In this document: positions 9,040-17,935 of the stretch, in pieces
Position numbering within the stretch: the stretch's first letter is position 1
How the letters are laid out: the number at the start of each line of letters is the position of its first letter
NCBI RefSeq assembly: GCF_030551875.1
Contig: NZ_JAUOZU010000016.1
Location: forward strand, 62,001 to 126,000
Origin: Fluviirhizobium alvei
GTDB taxonomy: Bacteria; Pseudomonadota; Alphaproteobacteria; Rhizobiales; Rhizobiaceae
Direction: 5' to 3'
Length of the DNA: 64,000 bases
Position numbers and translations under genes: made by a program
The notes under the pieces: model-generated
Database searches by the model: none
What the model was told of the DNA's origin: nothing
The model's input: the letters and a program-made list of their open reading frames with translations, nothing else

Positions 9040-9065
9040 TGTGAATATTCTGACAGAAATTCACA
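9040..9065. promoter_or_regulatory. Inverted repeat upstream of the DeoR gene
   Basis: TGTGAAT (9040-9046) and ATTCACA (9059-9065) form perfect 7-bp arms 12 nt apart, about 70-95 nt upstream of the GTG of the DeoR-family gene and just after the aldolase stop at 9088. It may be an autoregulatory operator, but its sequence differs from the repeats before deoC, so another regulator could bind it. Confidence 0.4.
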
Positions 9066-9087
9066 TGCGTGCTTTTTGCCCGCTCGT

Positions 9088-9888
9088 TCAATAGCTGCCC
9101 GGAGTTTGCGGCGCCGCCGCCTCGCCGGAATAGCGGGCCTTGAGCCGCTTGCCGCCCTCGACCAGCAGGGTCACATCCGAACCGATCGCGATGAAAGAGG
9201 CGCCGAGCTCGATGTAACGGCGGGCATAGGTTTCATCCGTCATATAGACGCCGGCTGCCTTGCCGTGCTTGCGGATGCGGATGATCGCATCCTCAATGGC
9301 CGCCTGGACTTCCGGCGCAAAGGGTTGGCCGGGAAAACCCATATCGGCGGAAAGATCCGCCGGTCCGATGAAGACCGCATCCACACCTTCGGTGGCGGCA
9401 ATCGCATCAAGTGCGGCAAGCCCGGCACGGTTTTCGATCTGCAGCATCAGGCAGATTTCCTGATCGGCCGCCTGCATGTAGTTACCGATCAAGCCGAAAT
9501 TCGAGGCCCGGGCGATCGAGGCGCCGACGCCGCGGATGCCATTCGGCGGATAGCGAACCGCCTGCACCAGTTTCTGTGCCTGCTCGCCGCTTTCCACCAT
9601 TGGAATGAGAAGCGAAGTCGTGCCGATATCCAGGAGCTGCTTGATCAGCGCCACATCGCCGACCGGCGGCCGGACGATCACATGCGATTGCGATCCCTTG
9701 AGCGCCTGCAACTGCTGCAGGATCGATCTCAGGTCGTTCGGACCATGTTCGCCATCGATCAGCAGCCAGTCGAAATTGCAGTGGCCGAGAAGTTCGGCCG
9801 TGTAACCATTGGCGAGCGCGAGCCAGAGACCGGTCATGACACGGCCGGCCGCGAGATCGGCTTTCAATCCATTGGCGGGGAGATGCAT
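9088..9888 (-). CDS. HpcH/HpaI-family class II aldolase
   Basis: 266 residues, a typical length for HpaI/RhmA/GarL-type aldolases that cleave 2-keto-3-deoxy or 4-hydroxy-2-oxo acids to pyruvate and an aldehyde. Visible active-site residues: H48 (GEHGP), R73 (IVRPP), metal ligands E152 (LQIENRAG) and D178 (FIGPADLS). It lies 11 bp after a ferredoxin-reductase-like flavoprotein on the same strand, so the two are probably co-transcribed. Substrate cannot be told from sequence: 4-hydroxy-2-oxoheptanedioate and 2-keto-3-deoxy sugar acids are the usual ones. Confidence 0.85.
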   Translation of the reverse strand: MHLPANGLKADLAAGRVMTGLWLALANGYTAELLGHCNFDWLLIDGEHGPNDLRSILQQLQALKGSQSHVIVRPPVGDVALIKQLLDIGTTSLLIPMVESGEQAQKLVQAVRYPPNGIRGVGASIARASNFGLIGNYMQAADQEICLMLQIENRAGLAALDAIAATEGVDAVFIGPADLSADMGFPGQPFAPEVQAAIEDAIIRIRKHGKAAGVYMTDETYARRYIELGASFIAIGSDVTLLVEGGKRLKARYSGEAAAPQTPGSY

Positions 9889-9899
9889 CGGCTGACCTT

Positions 9900-11108
9900 T
9901 CAGAGAAGTGACTTGAGCACGAAGGACGGGTCGCGGATCTGTTCCGGCGTCGGACCCTTGCCGGCCTCGAGCAGCCGGCGGCTCATCATGTAGGTGGCCC
10001 CGTCATTGAGGCAGTCGGCAGCGAGAAAATCGTTGCCGCGGAAATAGAAATGCGATTTTGCCCCTTCGCGGGCACCGGCACGTGTCACCACCGTATCGTA
10101 ACCGGTGTTGAGACCGGCAATCTGCAGCTTGAGTTCGAACTGGTCGGACCAGAACCAGGGAACCGGGCGATAATCGACCGCCTCGCCCAGCGAATTGCGG
10201 GCAGCCACGATTCCCATGTCATTGGCATTCTGCACCGATTCCAACCGGATCATCTGGTCGTGATAGGGAAAACAGGCGCAGTCGCCGATGGCGAAGATCG
10301 TTTCGTCGGAGGTCTTGAGCTGGAGATCGACCTTGATACCATTGGCGATCTCCAGTCCGGCCGTTTCCGCAAGCGCGATATCAGGCACGACACCGATGCC
10401 TGTGATCACGAAATCGGCCGGCAACACTTCACCGCCCCCCAGTTCGACGCCGACAGCGGCACCGTCCTTCTCGACGATGCGGGCAAGTGCGGTATCCTCA
10501 AGGATCGTCACGCCATGCGCCTTGTGAAGTGCGCGGACATCATCGGCGGTTTCGGCGGATGCCACTCTCTTCAGAATACGGTCGGCAGCCTCGATGACGG
10601 TGACGGAGACGCCCTTCTTGGCGGCCTCGGATGCCGCTTCGAGCCCGATATAGCCGCCACCCACCACGACGAGCCGACGTCCTTCGACCATTTCGGCCAT
10701 CAGATGATGGGCATCGGCAAGATCGCGCATGACGAAGACATTCGGAAGAAGGCCGCCGATGGCTTCCGGCAGTCGGCGAGGTCTGGCGCCGGTCGCCAGA
10801 ACGAGCCGATCATAGGCGCGGATTTCGCCATTCGAGAGATGGATCCTGCGTTCGGCCCGATCGATGGCCGTAGCCCGAACGCCGCGAAGCAGCTCGATGC
10901 GGTTTGCCTGATACCACTCATCGGGACGCAGGACGATCTGCTCGAACGTCACCTTGCCCGACATATAGGCCTTGGAGAGCGGTGGCCGCTGATAGGGTGT
11001 TTCCGCATCGGACGAAAGGATGGTGATTTCGGCATCCTCGCTGAGCTTGCGCAGCTCTGCGGCATAGGCCAGGGCGGCATGACTTCCACCGATGACGACA
11101 GCCTTCAT
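9900..11108 (-). CDS. NAD(P)/FAD-dependent oxidoreductase, ferredoxin/rhodocoxin-reductase type
   Basis: 402 residues with a two-dinucleotide-fold plan: FAD-binding N-terminus (AVVIGGSHAALAYA), ATGARPR, a second NAD(P)H Rossmann motif VVVGGGYIGLEAA, and IFAIGDCACFP closing the FAD site, followed by a reductase C-terminal domain. The first glycine motif is GGSHAA rather than GxGxxG; a His-Ala pair is also seen in rhodocoxin/putidaredoxin reductases. Such enzymes pass electrons from NADH to a ferredoxin serving a P450 or Rieske oxygenase, but none of these partners is nearby. TGAGGATATTCC gives a ribosome site before the ATG. Confidence 0.85.
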   Translation of the reverse strand: MKAVVIGGSHAALAYAAELRKLSEDAEITILSSDAETPYQRPPLSKAYMSGKVTFEQIVLRPDEWYQANRIELLRGVRATAIDRAERRIHLSNGEIRAYDRLVLATGARPRRLPEAIGGLLPNVFVMRDLADAHHLMAEMVEGRRLVVVGGGYIGLEAASEAAKKGVSVTVIEAADRILKRVASAETADDVRALHKAHGVTILEDTALARIVEKDGAAVGVELGGGEVLPADFVITGIGVVPDIALAETAGLEIANGIKVDLQLKTSDETIFAIGDCACFPYHDQMIRLESVQNANDMGIVAARNSLGEAVDYRPVPWFWSDQFELKLQIAGLNTGYDTVVTRAGAREGAKSHFYFRGNDFLAADCLNDGATYMMSRRLLEAGKGPTPEQIRDPSFVLKSLL

Positions 11109-11218
11109 TGGAATATCCTCAGATAATCAGAAGTGAGCCCGGGGCGAGCCCGAACGAACGATATGCTGTTGAATATGATTTATCACGGCTTTGCAACGCC
11201 ATGCCGCAGCACGAGAAC

Positions 11219-12022
11219 TCATGTCCGGTCACGGTTGCCGGCGACGATCAGCTCCACCCGGTTCTGTTCCAGCATCTGGCGTATATCCGCCGGTGGGCTC
11301 GCATCCGTCACCAGAAGATCGTAATTATCCGGGCGATCGATGATGATCGGGGCACTACGCGAGAATTTATGTGCGTCGGCCACGACGATGCTGCGATCGG
11401 CCTGCCGCGCCGCCGCGCGCGAGAACTCGGCCTCGTCCATATCCTGCAGCATGAAGCCGGATTCGGCATTGATGGCCGCCACCGACAGGATGGCATGGCG
11501 GACGTGGAAACGGCGGACGAAATCGATGGCCTCGATACCGAAGGCGCCGCCATCGTGCGAGCGCAGCGCCCCGCCGGCAAAGAACACCTTGTTGCCGTTG
11601 CGCGTTGCCAGCGCATGGGCGACCGAAATCGAGTTCGTCACGATGAACAGGTTCTGGTGTTTCTGCAGGGCGACCGCGATGAAGGCTGTGGTCGATCCGA
11701 TATCAAGAAACAACGTATCGCCATCCTTGATCATGGTCGCGACTTCGGCGGCGATCAGCCGTTTGGCTTCCGGATTCTCGTTCATGCGGAAATGCAGCGG
11801 TTGCTCGGAGGAAAAATCCTTGAGATGAACTCCGCCATGCACCTTGGTGACGAGGCCGCCCTCCTCGAGAACCTTGATGTTGCGGCGAATGGTCTCTTCC
11901 GAAACACTCAGCCGCTCGGCCAGGAACTGAATTCGGCTCGACCCACCCGCAAGCCGCAGTTCTTCGAGAATCTCGCGCTCCCGGTGATTGGCATGCTGTG
12001 TGGGTCGCTCCTGCGCATTCAT
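11219..12022 (-). CDS. DeoR/GlpR-family transcriptional repressor
   Basis: 267 residues: DeoR helix-turn-helix near residues 20-60 (LAERLSVSEETIRRNIKVLEEGGL) and a DeoR C-terminal sensor domain (LDIGSTTAFIAVAL, FFAGGALRSHDGG, VVADAHKFSR). The ATG at 12022 is chosen because GGGAAGG lies 7 nt upstream; the open frame extends a further 70 codons upstream but that part looks non-coding. It sits divergently from the phosphotransferase/dehydrogenase pair and 110 bp upstream of the reductase/aldolase pair, so it may control either. GlpR-type members sense phosphorylated C3 or sugar compounds. Confidence 0.85.
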   Translation of the reverse strand: MNAQERPTQHANHREREILEELRLAGGSSRIQFLAERLSVSEETIRRNIKVLEEGGLVTKVHGGVHLKDFSSEQPLHFRMNENPEAKRLIAAEVATMIKDGDTLFLDIGSTTAFIAVALQKHQNLFIVTNSISVAHALATRNGNKVFFAGGALRSHDGGAFGIEAIDFVRRFHVRHAILSVAAINAESGFMLQDMDEAEFSRAAARQADRSIVVADAHKFSRSAPIIIDRPDNYDLLVTDASPPADIRQMLEQNRVELIVAGNRDRT

Positions 12023-12077
12023 TCGAAAACCTTCCCGGCTGTACGCTGCTGGTCGTTGCATGCCCGATTCATGGCGC

Positions 12078-12120
12078 AAAACCAACAAATAACCAAAATC
12101 GCGACCGAAAATGTGGTTTT
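12078..12120. promoter_or_regulatory. Repeat-containing divergent control region
   Basis: Between the GlpR-like gene and the phosphotransferase there are two direct AACCAA copies (12080-12085 and 12091-12096) and a distant inverted pair, AAAACCA (12078-12084) with TGGTTTT (12114-12120). A TTGACC hexamer follows at 12124-12129 on the plus strand without a convincing -10. This is a plausible repressor-binding region, but the evidence is only repetition. Confidence 0.35.
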
Positions 12121-12216
12121 TGCTTGACCAATTCGCGAATTTGAACGACCTTACATTCCACAACAAAACGCACGCAAGATGATTTTGCGGGCCGGCACCG
12201 GCCCGATGCGGCGCGC

Positions 12217-13140
12217 ATGAACCGTCTGGCACAAGAGGCAGGAGTGGGAGAGGTTTTGGGAATGGGGGAACATCCCGAAGACCAGATCAGAAATCTCGGC
12301 ATCTGGCGTGGCAAGCTGGAGATTTCGCCCCTGTCTGGCGGCATGACCAACCGGAACTTTCGTGTGACCGATGATCGCGGCACGGCCGTTGTACGCCTCG
12401 GCGATGATATTCCGGTCCATATGATCAGCCGCGCCAACGAACTGGCTGCAAGCCTGGCAGCCGAGGCGGCCGGCATTTCGCCCAGGGTCCTTCACCATGC
12501 CCCGGGCATGCTGGTCATGGAATTCCTGGAGGCAAAGACGCTGCGCGAGGAGGATGTCAACAACCCCGACATGCTCGGCCGCATCATCCCGCTTATCCGG
12601 CGTTGCCATCTCGAAATGCCGAAATATTTCCGCGGACCGACCTTCATCTTCTGGGTGTTTCAGGTCATCCAGCAATATGCGGGCGTGCTCAAGGACGGCG
12701 AGAGCGACTATCTGAAAGATCTGCCGCTGCTGCTCTCCCGCGCCGAACGTCTCGAAGCCGCTGCCGGACCCTATACGATCGTGTTCGGCCACAACGATCT
12801 CCTGGCGGCCAACTTCCTCGACGACGGCGATCGTCTCTGGCTGATCGACTGGGATTATGCCGGTTTCAACTCGCCGCTTTTCGATCTTGGCGGGCTCGCG
12901 TCCAACAATCTTCTCGGTGAAAGCCGCGAGATCAGCCTGCTCGAAGCCTATTACGAACAGCCGGTCGATGAGGCGCTGTGGCGGCGTTACCAGGCGATGA
13001 AATGCGCTTCGCTTCTTCGTGAGACGATGTGGAGCATGGTCTCGGAAATCCACTCCACCATCGGCTTCGACTACAAGGCCTATACGGCTCAGAACAGGGC
13101 GCGGTTTGAAAGCGCCTATGCACATTTTGACGGGATATGA
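12217..13140 (+). CDS. Choline/ethanolamine-kinase-like phosphotransferase (APH fold)
   Basis: 307 residues of the aminoglycoside-phosphotransferase/choline-kinase superfamily. The catalytic loop FGHNDLLAANFL (HxDxxxxN) and the metal-binding LIDWDYA are intact, and SGGMTNRNF corresponds to the nucleotide-binding loop. The last codon overlaps the start of the following dehydrogenase by 4 bases (ATGA), so they are translationally coupled. Start is uncertain: ATG 12217 has no ribosome site; in-frame GTG 12244 follows AAGAGG and in-frame ATG 12262 follows GGAGAGG. A substrate with an amino alcohol such as choline or a methylated ethanolamine is suggested by family and neighbour. Confidence 0.82.
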   Translation: MNRLAQEAGVGEVLGMGEHPEDQIRNLGIWRGKLEISPLSGGMTNRNFRVTDDRGTAVVRLGDDIPVHMISRANELAASLAAEAAGISPRVLHHAPGMLVMEFLEAKTLREEDVNNPDMLGRIIPLIRRCHLEMPKYFRGPTFIFWVFQVIQQYAGVLKDGESDYLKDLPLLLSRAERLEAAAGPYTIVFGHNDLLAANFLDDGDRLWLIDWDYAGFNSPLFDLGGLASNNLLGESREISLLEAYYEQPVDEALWRRYQAMKCASLLRETMWSMVSEIHSTIGFDYKAYTAQNRARFESAYAHFDGI

Positions 13141-15590
13141 TCATGAAGGAACTGCCTGCATCTGCCAAAGCGGTCGTCATTGGTGGCGGCATCATCGGCT
13201 GTTCGACCGCCTACCACCTTGGTAAGCTCGGCCTCACGGATACTGTGCTTCTCGAGCGCAAGAAACTTACCTCCGGCACCACCTTTCATGCTGCCGGCCT
13301 TGTGGGGCAGCTGCGCACCAGCGCCAACATTACCCAGCTCCTTGGCTATTCCGTCGATCTCTACAAGAAGCTCGAAGCCGAAACCGGGCTTGGCACCGGC
13401 TGGAAGATGAATGGCGGGCTGCGGCTTGCCTGTAACGAGGAACGCTGGACAGAGGTGAAGCGCCAGGCCACCACCGCCCATTCGTTCGGCCTTGAAATGC
13501 ATCTCCTCAACCCGAAGGAAGCGCAGGATCTCTGGCCGCTGATGCAGATCGATGATCTCGTCGGCGCCGCCTTCCTGCCGACCGACGGTCAGGCGAACCC
13601 GTCCGACATCACACAGGCGCTGGCGAAAGGCGCCCGCATGGCCGGCGTGTCGATCTTCGAAGATACCGAAGTGCTCGATCTCGAGATCGACAAGGGCAAG
13701 ATCCGCGCCGTCATCACCAATCGCGGCCGCATCGAATGCGAGAAGGTCGTGGTCTGCGCCGGCCAGTGGACGCGCAATTTCGCCTCCCGCTTCGGGGTCA
13801 ATGTCCCGCTCGTTTCGGTCCAGCACCAATATATGATCACGGAAGCCTTCGGGGTGCCCTCGAACCTGCCGACGCTGCGCGACCCCGACCGTCTGACCTA
13901 TTACAAGGAAGAGGTCGGCGGGCTCGTCATGGGCGGATACGAACCCAATCCGATCGGCTGCTTCGAGACCGGAATTCCGGACGGATTCCACTATACGCTG
14001 CTCGACAGCAATTTCGACCATTTCGAACCGATCATGGAACTGGCGCTCGGTCGCGTGCCGGCGCTCGAGACGGCCGGCATCAAGCAATTGCTGAATGGTC
14101 CGGAAAGCTTCACTCCTGATGGCAACTTCATTCTCGGCGAGGCGCCGGAACTCAAGAATTTCTATGTCGGCGCCGGCTTCAACGCCTTCGGCATCGCCTC
14201 CGGTGGCGGGGCCGGCATGGCGCTCGCCGAATGGGTCGCCAAGGGCGAAGCCCCCTATGATCTCTGGCCGGTCGATATCCGCCGCTTCGGTCGGCCGCAT
14301 TTCGACACCGACTGGGTGCGCACCCGCACCTATGAGGCCTATGGCAAACATTACACGATGGCCTGGCCGTTCGAAGAACATGCGTCGGGCCGGCCGGCTC
14401 GCAAATCACCGCTCTATGACCGGTTGAAAGCGCAAGGCGCCTGCTTCGGCGAAAAGCTGGGCTGGGAGCGGCCGAACTGGTTTGCCGATCTCGCCAAAGG
14501 CGAAGAAGCGCGCGACATATACACCTATGGCCGCCAGAACTGGTTCGGCGCTGTGGGTCGCGAACACCAGGCGGCCCGTGAACAAGCCGTGCTTTTCGAC
14601 CAGACGTCGTTTGCCAAATTCAGCCTCAAGGGCAGCGATGCCGAAAACGCCCTGCAGTGGATTGCCGCCAACAATGTCGCCAAGCCCGTCGGTTCGCTCA
14701 TCTATACCCAAATGCTGAACGACAAGGGTGGCATTGAGGCGGACCTGACCTGCGCCCGTGTTGCCGAGGATGAATATTACATCGTCACCGGCACCGGTTT
14801 CGCCACCCATGATTTCGACTGGATTGCCCGCAACATTCCCTCTGGAATGAATGCGAGCCTGGTGGATGTCACCTCGGCCTGGTCTGTCCTGTCACTGATG
14901 GGGCCGAAGGCACGCGATATTCTGGCCAGCGTGACGAGCGCCGATGTCTCGAATGCCGCCCTGCCCTTCGGCAAGTTCAAGACGATCGGCATTGCCGGCG
15001 CTCCCGTCCGGGCCCTTCGCATTACCTATGTCGGCGAACTCGGCTATGAGCTGCATCTGCCGGTCGAATATGCAAGCTCGGTCTATGAACTCCTGATGGA
15101 GAAGGGCCGCGCCTTCGGTCTTTCCAATGCCGGTTACCGCGCGATCGAAAGCCTGCGCCTCGAAAAGGGCTATCGCGCCTGGGGTTCGGATATCGGCCCC
15201 GATCATACGCCGGTAGAAGCAGGTCTCGGCTGGGCGGTGAAGATGAAGAGCAATGTCGCCTTCCGGGGACGCGAGGCGATCCAGCGCCAGAACGAGACCG
15301 GCGTCAAGAAAATGCTGGCCGGCTTCGTTGTCGATGATCCATCGATCGTCCTGCTCGGCCGCGAGACCATCTACCGCAATGGCAAGCGGGCCGGCTGGCT
15401 GACCTCCGGCGGCTTTGGCTACACAGTCGGCAAGCCGATCGGCTATGGCTATGTGCGCAATCCCGAAGGTGTCACCGCCGATTATGTGCTGGAAGGCGAT
15501 TACGAACTCGAAGTCGCGACCGAACGCGTCAAGGCGCGGGTTTCGCTTGCTCCGTTCCATGATCCGGAAAACCGGAACGTGAAGCTTTGA
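13137..15590 (+). CDS. Dimethylglycine/sarcosine dehydrogenase-like FAD and folate enzyme
   Basis: 817 residues in the dimethylglycine-dehydrogenase plan: FAD-binding DAO domain (GGGIIG at 16-21; H51 in TSGTTFHAAGL aligns with the His that carries covalent FAD in DMGDH), an FAO_M connector (about 370-430), and an aminomethyltransferase (GCV_T) tetrahydrofolate domain with its C-terminal barrel (about 430-817; YVGELGYELH, LRLEKGYRAWGSD). Such enzymes oxidatively demethylate N-methylated amino acids and hand formaldehyde to folate. Overlap with the kinase-like gene suggests a linked pathway. Whether the substrate is dimethylglycine, sarcosine or a related N-methyl compound is open. Confidence 0.9.
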   Translation: MIMKELPASAKAVVIGGGIIGCSTAYHLGKLGLTDTVLLERKKLTSGTTFHAAGLVGQLRTSANITQLLGYSVDLYKKLEAETGLGTGWKMNGGLRLACNEERWTEVKRQATTAHSFGLEMHLLNPKEAQDLWPLMQIDDLVGAAFLPTDGQANPSDITQALAKGARMAGVSIFEDTEVLDLEIDKGKIRAVITNRGRIECEKVVVCAGQWTRNFASRFGVNVPLVSVQHQYMITEAFGVPSNLPTLRDPDRLTYYKEEVGGLVMGGYEPNPIGCFETGIPDGFHYTLLDSNFDHFEPIMELALGRVPALETAGIKQLLNGPESFTPDGNFILGEAPELKNFYVGAGFNAFGIASGGGAGMALAEWVAKGEAPYDLWPVDIRRFGRPHFDTDWVRTRTYEAYGKHYTMAWPFEEHASGRPARKSPLYDRLKAQGACFGEKLGWERPNWFADLAKGEEARDIYTYGRQNWFGAVGREHQAAREQAVLFDQTSFAKFSLKGSDAENALQWIAANNVAKPVGSLIYTQMLNDKGGIEADLTCARVAEDEYYIVTGTGFATHDFDWIARNIPSGMNASLVDVTSAWSVLSLMGPKARDILASVTSADVSNAALPFGKFKTIGIAGAPVRALRITYVGELGYELHLPVEYASSVYELLMEKGRAFGLSNAGYRAIESLRLEKGYRAWGSDIGPDHTPVEAGLGWAVKMKSNVAFRGREAIQRQNETGVKKMLAGFVVDDPSIVLLGRETIYRNGKRAGWLTSGGFGYTVGKPIGYGYVRNPEGVTADYVLEGDYELEVATERVKARVSLAPFHDPENRNVKL

Positions 15591-15603
15591 GGCCACACGA
15601 AAG

Positions 15604-17169
15604 TCAGCGGATGGCCGCGATCTGCCGCCGGTGTTCCTGCATCATCAGGAACACCCGGTAATCGCGATCGAGCGCGGGCTGCGGCTGCGGGCGAATGACC
15701 GTCTCTTCCCGGCGCATGCGCTGACTGGTTTCGGCGAGACTGCCATGCCAGCCGGCAACCGTTGCCGCCGCAATCGCGGTGCCATGCAGCATGGTCTCGT
15801 CACCGGCACCGATCATGATCTCGCGACCCGTTGCATCGGCATAGAGCTGCGTTAGCAGACGATTACGCACATGCCCGCCGCCAAAGGCAAGCTGCGCAAT
15901 CGGCGCGCCCTTTTCCTCCAGCAATTCCACGATCTGGCGAATGCCGAGCGCGAGTGCCACCATGGCCCGATAATAGACTGCGCAGAGCCCGTCGAAAGAC
16001 GGATCGAGCGACAGTCCGTGAACGACGCCGCGCGACGTTACGTCCCCCAGCGGTGCCCGGTTTCCATGATAGTCGGGCAGAATGTGCAGATCGCCGGCAA
16101 AGCCCAGACCCTTTTCCTTCAGAAGCGCCTCGATACGCTCGAGAACCTTTTCATGACATTCGCTGTCGATACGGCCGCCAGCACCATGCGTGCGCAGGAT
16201 AAGATCCAGAAGCGCTCCCGTTGCGGATTGTCCGCCCTCGATTACCCAGAAACCATCAAGCGCGACATCCCGATAGGGTCCCCAGAAGGAGCGGACAAAT
16301 TGCGGCACCGCAGATAGCCGCATGACACAGCTTGAGGTGCCACCGATCAACGCGGCTGTCTCCTCCTGGTCAGGGCGCGAACCCAGCAGCGACAGAAGGC
16401 CTGCAAACGCATCCACCATACCGGCCGCCACCGGTATGCCAGCGCGAAGGCCGAGAGCCTCGGCAGCTTCGTTTGAAAGCGTCCCGACCGGCTTTCCAGG
16501 CGCGACAGGAGAGCCCGGCATGCCGGCCTTTTCCTTGAGCTCAGGCAGGCCCATAGCGGCCAGGAAATCTTTCGACCAGCCTTCCTCTGCATGGGCAAGA
16601 TAGTTCCACTTGGTCGTCAGCGTCGACAGTGACCGAACCGCACTCCCGGTGGCCCGGTAAGTGAGATAGTCCGCAAGATCAAAAATGAGGCCGGCTTTTT
16701 GCCAGGCATCCGGCCTCTTTTCCTTGAGCCACAGGAGCTTCGGCAACTGCATCTCGGGCGATACGATCTCGCCGGCATGACGAAGCGCAGAGTGGCAGGT
16801 CGCCGTCATACGTTCAGCTTCAGCGGTGGCGCGGTGATCGAACCAGCAGATCGTATCCCAGGCGCCACCGCCTTGGATCGAAACGTCTACCGGTTCGCCT
16901 TCCCCGGTCAGGACCGTCAGAGAACAGGTGGCGTCAAAGCCGATGGCATCGATCGACGCCCGATCGATGCCCGCCGTTTCGACGGCCTTCCGTACGGCTT
17001 GAACCACCGAATTCCAGATATCGTCAGAACTATGCTCGGCAATGTCCGGCGTTTCGCGGTTCGTGAGGATGGGATGTTCGGCTCGCGCGACAAGGCTTCC
17101 CCGGCGATCGAACAGACCGGCCCGGGCACTGCCAGTGCCAACATCGATTGCGAGAACGAATTCGCCCAT
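15604..17169 (-). CDS. FGGY-family carbohydrate kinase (pentulose kinase-like)
   Basis: 521 residues. The N-terminal ATPase motif VLAIDVGTGSARAGLFD and the C-terminal adenosine-side AFGGGHVRNRLLTQLYAD are typical of FGGY kinases; the GGTSSCVM and DYHGNRAPLGD segments resemble ribulokinase/FGGY pentulose kinases. The ATG at 17169 is preferred because TAGGGAGG stands just upstream and avoids overlap with the HAD gene, whose stop is 8 bp before it. It ends the polyol operon and would phosphorylate the ketose made by the upstream polyol dehydrogenases (ribulose, xylulose or fructose; inference). It is convergent with the dehydrogenase at 15590, 13 bp apart. Confidence 0.85.
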   Translation of the reverse strand: MGEFVLAIDVGTGSARAGLFDRRGSLVARAEHPILTNRETPDIAEHSSDDIWNSVVQAVRKAVETAGIDRASIDAIGFDATCSLTVLTGEGEPVDVSIQGGGAWDTICWFDHRATAEAERMTATCHSALRHAGEIVSPEMQLPKLLWLKEKRPDAWQKAGLIFDLADYLTYRATGSAVRSLSTLTTKWNYLAHAEEGWSKDFLAAMGLPELKEKAGMPGSPVAPGKPVGTLSNEAAEALGLRAGIPVAAGMVDAFAGLLSLLGSRPDQEETAALIGGTSSCVMRLSAVPQFVRSFWGPYRDVALDGFWVIEGGQSATGALLDLILRTHGAGGRIDSECHEKVLERIEALLKEKGLGFAGDLHILPDYHGNRAPLGDVTSRGVVHGLSLDPSFDGLCAVYYRAMVALALGIRQIVELLEEKGAPIAQLAFGGGHVRNRLLTQLYADATGREIMIGAGDETMLHGTAIAAATVAGWHGSLAETSQRMRREETVIRPQPQPALDRDYRVFLMMQEHRRQIAAIR

Positions 17170-17177
17170 GGACCTCC

Positions 17178-17852
17178 CTAGCTCCAAGCCGCAATCAGGG
17201 CAGGAAGCTTGGACATATCATCAAAAATGGTATCCGGCTTCAAGTCATGCATCTGTTCACGCAGGCGGCAGGGTCCGGCATGGGCGCCGCCCACGAATGC
17301 AAAAACCTTCATTCCTGCGGCCTTGGCTGCCGTAACGCCTGCCGGACTGTCTTCAATGACCAGGCAGTCTTCCGGCCGTCGTCCCATTGCATTTGCCGCA
17401 TGAAAAAAGAGATCCGGCGCCGGCTTGCCGTGATCGACCATCGTGGCGCTGAAGATATGCGGTTCGAAAAAATCGATGAGACCCGTGGTCGTCAGTGAAA
17501 GGCGAATACGCTCCGGCTGGCTCGAGGATGCAACGCAACGGTCGGCTTCAAGCGAGGCCAGCACATTACGGAGGCCCGGCATCGGCCGCAGTTCCTTTTC
17601 GAACCGGGCATAGAGTTCAAGCCGCATATCCTGCAGATGCTTATCGGTGATCTGCACGCAGAACTCCTCCGCAACCAGCTTCGTCACCGAGGCCAGGCTC
17701 TTGCCGAGAAAATCGTGATAGGCGCGCTTGAGCGGCACATCGGCGCCGACATCGGCCAGCATGCGATGCAGAACGGAAAAGGAGATCATTTCGCTGTCGA
17801 CGAGAACGCCGTCGCAATCAAAAATGATCAGGTGTGATCCGTCGCCTGCCAT
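17178..17852 (-). CDS. HAD-superfamily (subfamily IA) phosphatase
   Basis: 224 residues with all HAD motifs: nucleophile DCDGVLVDSE (motif I), the ASSSQPERI region (motif II), and VIEDSPAGVTAAKAAGM (motifs III/IV). The cap domain lies between motifs I and II, as in phosphoglycolate phosphatase and beta-phosphoglucomutase relatives. It sits between mtlK and the FGGY kinase in the polyol operon, as in Sinorhizobium. The probable role is dephosphorylation of a sugar phosphate, perhaps removing a toxic polyol phosphate; that is inference. Confidence 0.83.
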   Translation of the reverse strand: MAGDGSHLIIFDCDGVLVDSEMISFSVLHRMLADVGADVPLKRAYHDFLGKSLASVTKLVAEEFCVQITDKHLQDMRLELYARFEKELRPMPGLRNVLASLEADRCVASSSQPERIRLSLTTTGLIDFFEPHIFSATMVDHGKPAPDLFFHAANAMGRRPEDCLVIEDSPAGVTAAKAAGMKVFAFVGGAHAGPCRLREQMHDLKPDTIFDDMSKLPALIAAWS

Positions 17853-17935
17853 GGCCAGTGCCCTAACATCATCGCTTCCGTTTCGCCGGTCGAAACGCCT
17901 TCGACGTCATACCTGTTTGTCGTAGGCGCTCAAGC

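Noticed and set aside
11219-12232. Longer 337-codon reading of the GlpR-like gene
   Set aside because: The first 70 codons lie in the divergent promoter region and lack family similarity; ATG 12022 has a good ribosome site.
13116-14381. A 421-codon open frame antisense to the dimethylglycine dehydrogenase-like gene
   Set aside because: Shadow of the third codon position; no recognisable protein.
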